Origin: Brevundimonas basaltis
GTDB lineage: Bacteria; Pseudomonadota; Alphaproteobacteria; Caulobacterales; Caulobacteraceae
NCBI RefSeq assembly: GCF_014202075.1
Contig: NZ_JACHFZ010000001.1
Span: 248,001 to 312,000, forward strand
Length of the DNA: 64,000 bases
Direction: 5' to 3'
In this document: one piece after another, positions 62,773 through 64,000 of the stretch
How the letters are laid out: each line of letters opens with the position of its first letter
Position numbering within the stretch: position 1 is the first letter of the stretch
Made by a program: the position numbers and the translations under genes
Notes under the pieces: generated by a model
The model's input: the letters and a program-made list of their open reading frames with translations, nothing else
Database searches by the model: none
What the model was told of the DNA's origin: nothing

Positions 62773-62960
62773 GAATCCTTTGGAACTGAACTGAAGGACG
62801 TCCCGCGCATCGGGCCGTCGTGCGATGTCGCGGAACCGCCCTCGCTATGGGCGTGCGGGCGGCGCGGATTCGCCAGTCCTGTTCCGAACGTGGGCCGCAT
62901 ATAGAAGCCCCCACGCCAGAGTCAACTATTCGCGAGAGCGGTGAGAGGGCTTGGCATTCC

Positions 62961-62976
62961 CTAACTGATTGTTAAT
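62961..62976 (+). promoter_or_regulatory. CtrA-like full site upstream of a secreted protein gene
   Basis: The sequence CTAA-N7-TTAAT (62961-62976) matches the CtrA pattern TTAA-N7-TTAAC at seven of the eight TTAA/TTAA positions, with the last base also differing. It lies 35 bp before the ATG at 63012, close to where a -35 region would be. CtrA control is inference. Confidence 0.35.
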
Positions 62977-63011
62977 AGTCCCGCAGGGGGAAGGCTGATC
63001 AGGGGTTCCGT

Positions 63012-63371
63012 ATGCTTCGTACGCTTGCCGTGGCGACCATCGCAGCAGCCTGTCTTGTGGCGACGCCCGGCCGGGCCGACATCAACGCCGCTTTCGGAAA
63101 CACGGTGCTGTCTCGGTATCCGGACGGCGGCTGGGTCAAGCACTGGTTTAATCCAGACGGTACATACGCGGCCCAATTCTCTGACGGTCGGCGCCTTTCG
63201 GCCCGTTGGGCGGTGCGGGGCGAGAAGCTTTGTCTGACCAACATTCGGCCGAACATGCTGATCCCGCGCTTCTGCACCGAGATGATCGAAGCCAGCGTCG
63301 GCGAGACCTGGCAATCGCGCGACCCGCTGGGCCGCCGCGTCAGCAATGTCCTCATCGCCGGACGCAACTGA
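63012..63371 (+). CDS. Small secreted protein, unknown function
   Basis: A 119-residue protein with a signal peptide (MLRTLAVATIAAACLVATPGRA). It has a mature domain containing WVKHWFNPDGTYAAQFSDGRRLSARWAVRG, described in short blocks, and two Cys (KLCLTN and RFCTEM) that may pair. The pattern of a short lipocalin-like or DUF-type sheet with PDGTYAA and RWAVRGEKLCL is common in alphaproteobacterial periplasmic proteins, but I cannot name the family. It is divergent from rhlE. Confidence 0.78.
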   Translation: MLRTLAVATIAAACLVATPGRADINAAFGNTVLSRYPDGGWVKHWFNPDGTYAAQFSDGRRLSARWAVRGEKLCLTNIRPNMLIPRFCTEMIEASVGETWQSRDPLGRRVSNVLIAGRN

Positions 63372-63399
63372 CGGCTCGAAGCTTTTCGGATTTTTTTGA
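63372..63399 (+). terminator. Possible terminator after the secreted protein gene
   Basis: A short imperfect stem (TCGAA / TTCGGA) just past the stop codon is followed by a run of seven T (GATTTTTTTG). The stem is weak, so the call is tentative. It would end the plus-strand transcript before the convergent tRNA. Confidence 0.4.
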
Positions 63400-63420
63400 A
63401 GGACCGCTCGCGGAGCGGAA

Positions 63421-63454
63421 AGCGCCATTCCCTGACTGCAAAATCAGAGGGAAT
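63421..63454 (-). terminator. Hairpin downstream of tRNA-Asp
   Basis: On the minus strand, CATTCCCT and AGGGAATG arms around about 16 bases form a stem just after the encoded CCA end. A T-run is weak (CTTTCC), so it may act in 3'-end processing rather than as a strong terminator. Confidence 0.45.
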
Positions 63455-63531
63455 GGCGCGAGTGACGGGGCTCGAACCCGCGACCTCCGGCGTGACAGGC
63501 CGGCACTCTAACCAACTGAGCTACACCCGCG
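63455..63531 (-). tRNA. tRNA-Asp (anticodon GTC)
   Basis: A 77-base tRNA on the minus strand. The acceptor arms GCGGGTG and CACTCGC pair with one G-T wobble. The D-arm is AGCTCAGTTGGTTAGAGT, the anticodon loop CTGTCAC has anticodon GTC (Asp), and the T-loop is GGTTCGAGCC. Discriminator G73 is the Asp identity base, and CCA is encoded. A TTGACA -35 box lies upstream. Confidence 0.97.
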
Positions 63532-63570
63532 TTTCCCGGCCGCGAAGCAGTGCGTCGCGGCGAGGGGCGT

Positions 63571-63600
63571 CGTTTAGGCGGGGGCGCCTCGCACTGTCAA
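63571..63600 (-). promoter_or_regulatory. Promoter of tRNA-Asp
   Basis: On the minus strand a consensus -35 TTGACA (63595-63600), an 18-bp spacer and TAAACG (63571-63576) precede the tRNA 5' end by 39 bp. The perfect -35 box is as expected for a stable-RNA promoter. Confidence 0.6.
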
Positions 63601-63707
63601 GCGAGGATGCGCGCCGGTTCGACAGATTTTCCGCGTCGTCGGACGGCGGGGTCATTGCCTGAAATTGCTGCGAACCATTCTCAAGAAAAACCTTTCGCCG
63701 CATGGGT

Positions 63708-63736
63708 TTGAACGGCGGCGGTTCCGGGTCTAGAAA
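63708..63736 (+). promoter_or_regulatory. Putative nuo operon promoter
   Basis: TTGAAC (63708-63713), a 17-bp spacer and TAGAAA (63731-63736) lie 47 bp before the nuoA ATG. Spacing is ideal and both hexamers are close to housekeeping sigma consensus; assigned by eye only. Confidence 0.5.
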
Positions 63737-63783
63737 GCGCCGAATCCGCCCCCTCCCTCGAAGGCGGACGAGGTTCCATACGG

Positions 63784-64000
63784 ATGAACGCATATCTTCT
63801 CGAATATCTGCCGATCGTGGTCTTTCTCGGGATCGCGGCGGCGCTTGGGCTCGGCTTCATGCTGGCGGCCTGGGTGCTCGCGCCGAAGAACCCGGACTCA
63901 GAGAAGCTGTCGGCCTATGAGTGCGGCTTCAACGCCTTCGACGACGCGCGCATGAAGTTCGACGTGCGCTTCTACCTGGTCTCGATCCTGTTCATCATCT
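63784..64000 (+). CDS. nuoA: NADH-quinone oxidoreductase subunit A, 5' part
   Basis: Membrane subunit of respiratory complex I. The first 72 codons are present and the gene runs off the window end. The protein begins [20 protein letters not shown] (first helix) and shows the NuoA signature [21 protein letters not shown]. It is usually the first gene of the nuo operon, and the preceding 250-bp spacer carries a suitable promoter. Confidence 0.95.
   Translation, partial: MNAYLLEYLPIVVFLGIAAALGLGFMLAAWVLAPKNPDSEKLSAYECGFNAFDDARMKFDVRFYLVSILFII

Noticed and set aside
61171-62904. A 577-codon plus-strand frame opposite rhlE
   Set aside because: Antisense shadow; the minus strand has all DEAD-box motifs in order.
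63396-63662. Short plus-strand frame over the tRNA-Asp locus (GLEPATSG type product)
   Set aside because: This is the well-known artefact of translating the complement of a tRNA.

Overview
This window looks like a chromosomal segment of a high-GC alphaproteobacterium, most likely Caulobacterales and close to Brevundimonas or Caulobacter. The reasons are strong GC bias; the surE-pcm-nlpD/dipM, aroQ-accB and iscR-iscS-sufB-C-D-S-T-A gene orders; a bactofilin beside an M23 peptidase; an RNase E tail ending in a Gly-Trp-Trp motif as in Caulobacter; and CtrA-like and CcrM (GANTC) motifs in spacers. It is almost entirely housekeeping. I see no prophage, CRISPR array, classical transposase or toxin-antitoxin pair. 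The interest lies in small repeats, one interrupted gene and several lineage-specific small proteins. All functions are inferred from sequence patterns read by eye; no database search was run.

Layout. 1-2.1 kb: aroQ-accB (minus) and thiS-thiG (plus). 2.1-2.6 kb: a gene-poor spacer with repeats. 2.6-4.9 kb: a probable copper-handling group (DUF411 protein, NTF2-like protein, copC-copD). 5-10.5 kb: serS, surE, pcm and a LysM/LytM protein, interleaved with three envelope proteins of unknown role. 10.6-13.6 kb: yajC-secD-secF. 13.7-16.9 kb: a PuuD-like membrane protein, an NDUFAF6-like protein and an Atm1-type ABC exporter. 16.9-22.3 kb: a response regulator with an Hpt-like partner, accA, xerD, aroK-aroB and a GNAT. 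22.3-31.6 kb: MliC-like lipoprotein, tadA/rluB-type synthase, GFA, rsmD, kelch protein, LMW-PTP-mutL, DsbA-like and M48-TPR proteins. 31.6-36.2 kb: rne (with an in-frame amber codon) and amiC. 36.2-36.9 kb: a second gene-poor spacer. 36.9-44.4 kb: pal, an orphan kdpDE-like pair, an exonuclease, PBP1A and prfB with its programmed frameshift. 44.5-51.6 kb: bactofilin-M23, bcp, tyrS, a DOMON-like protein, NamZ, an outer-membrane protein and a hydrolase. 51.7-59.2 kb: the iscR/suf operon, interrupted by a GIY-YIG nuclease gene. 59.2-64 kb: plsC, a diguanylate cyclase, rhlE, a secreted protein, tRNA-Asp and the 5' part of nuoA.

How the genes connect. Several loci serve the cell envelope: amiC with its likely LytM activator, PBP1A, bactofilin with M23 peptidase, NamZ, pal and the Sec accessory proteins. 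Others serve RNA metabolism (rne, rhlE, rluB-type synthase, rsmD, tadA) and Fe-S supply (the suf operon, and perhaps the Atm1-type exporter).

Most unusual points. (1) RNase E is split by one TAG between its catalytic half and an intact downstream frame that still ends in the PNPase-binding motif. (2) A GIY-YIG nuclease gene sits between sufB and sufC, bounded by copies of a palindromic repeat in inverted orientation; a perfect 30-bp inverted repeat of related sequence lies between bcp and tyrS. This suggests a small mobile or REP-like system. (3) A heptamer-based inverted repeat occurs both between PBP1A and prfB and, in frame, inside the mutL linker. (4) Two spacers 34 kb apart share a ~103-bp element with identical internal spacing.
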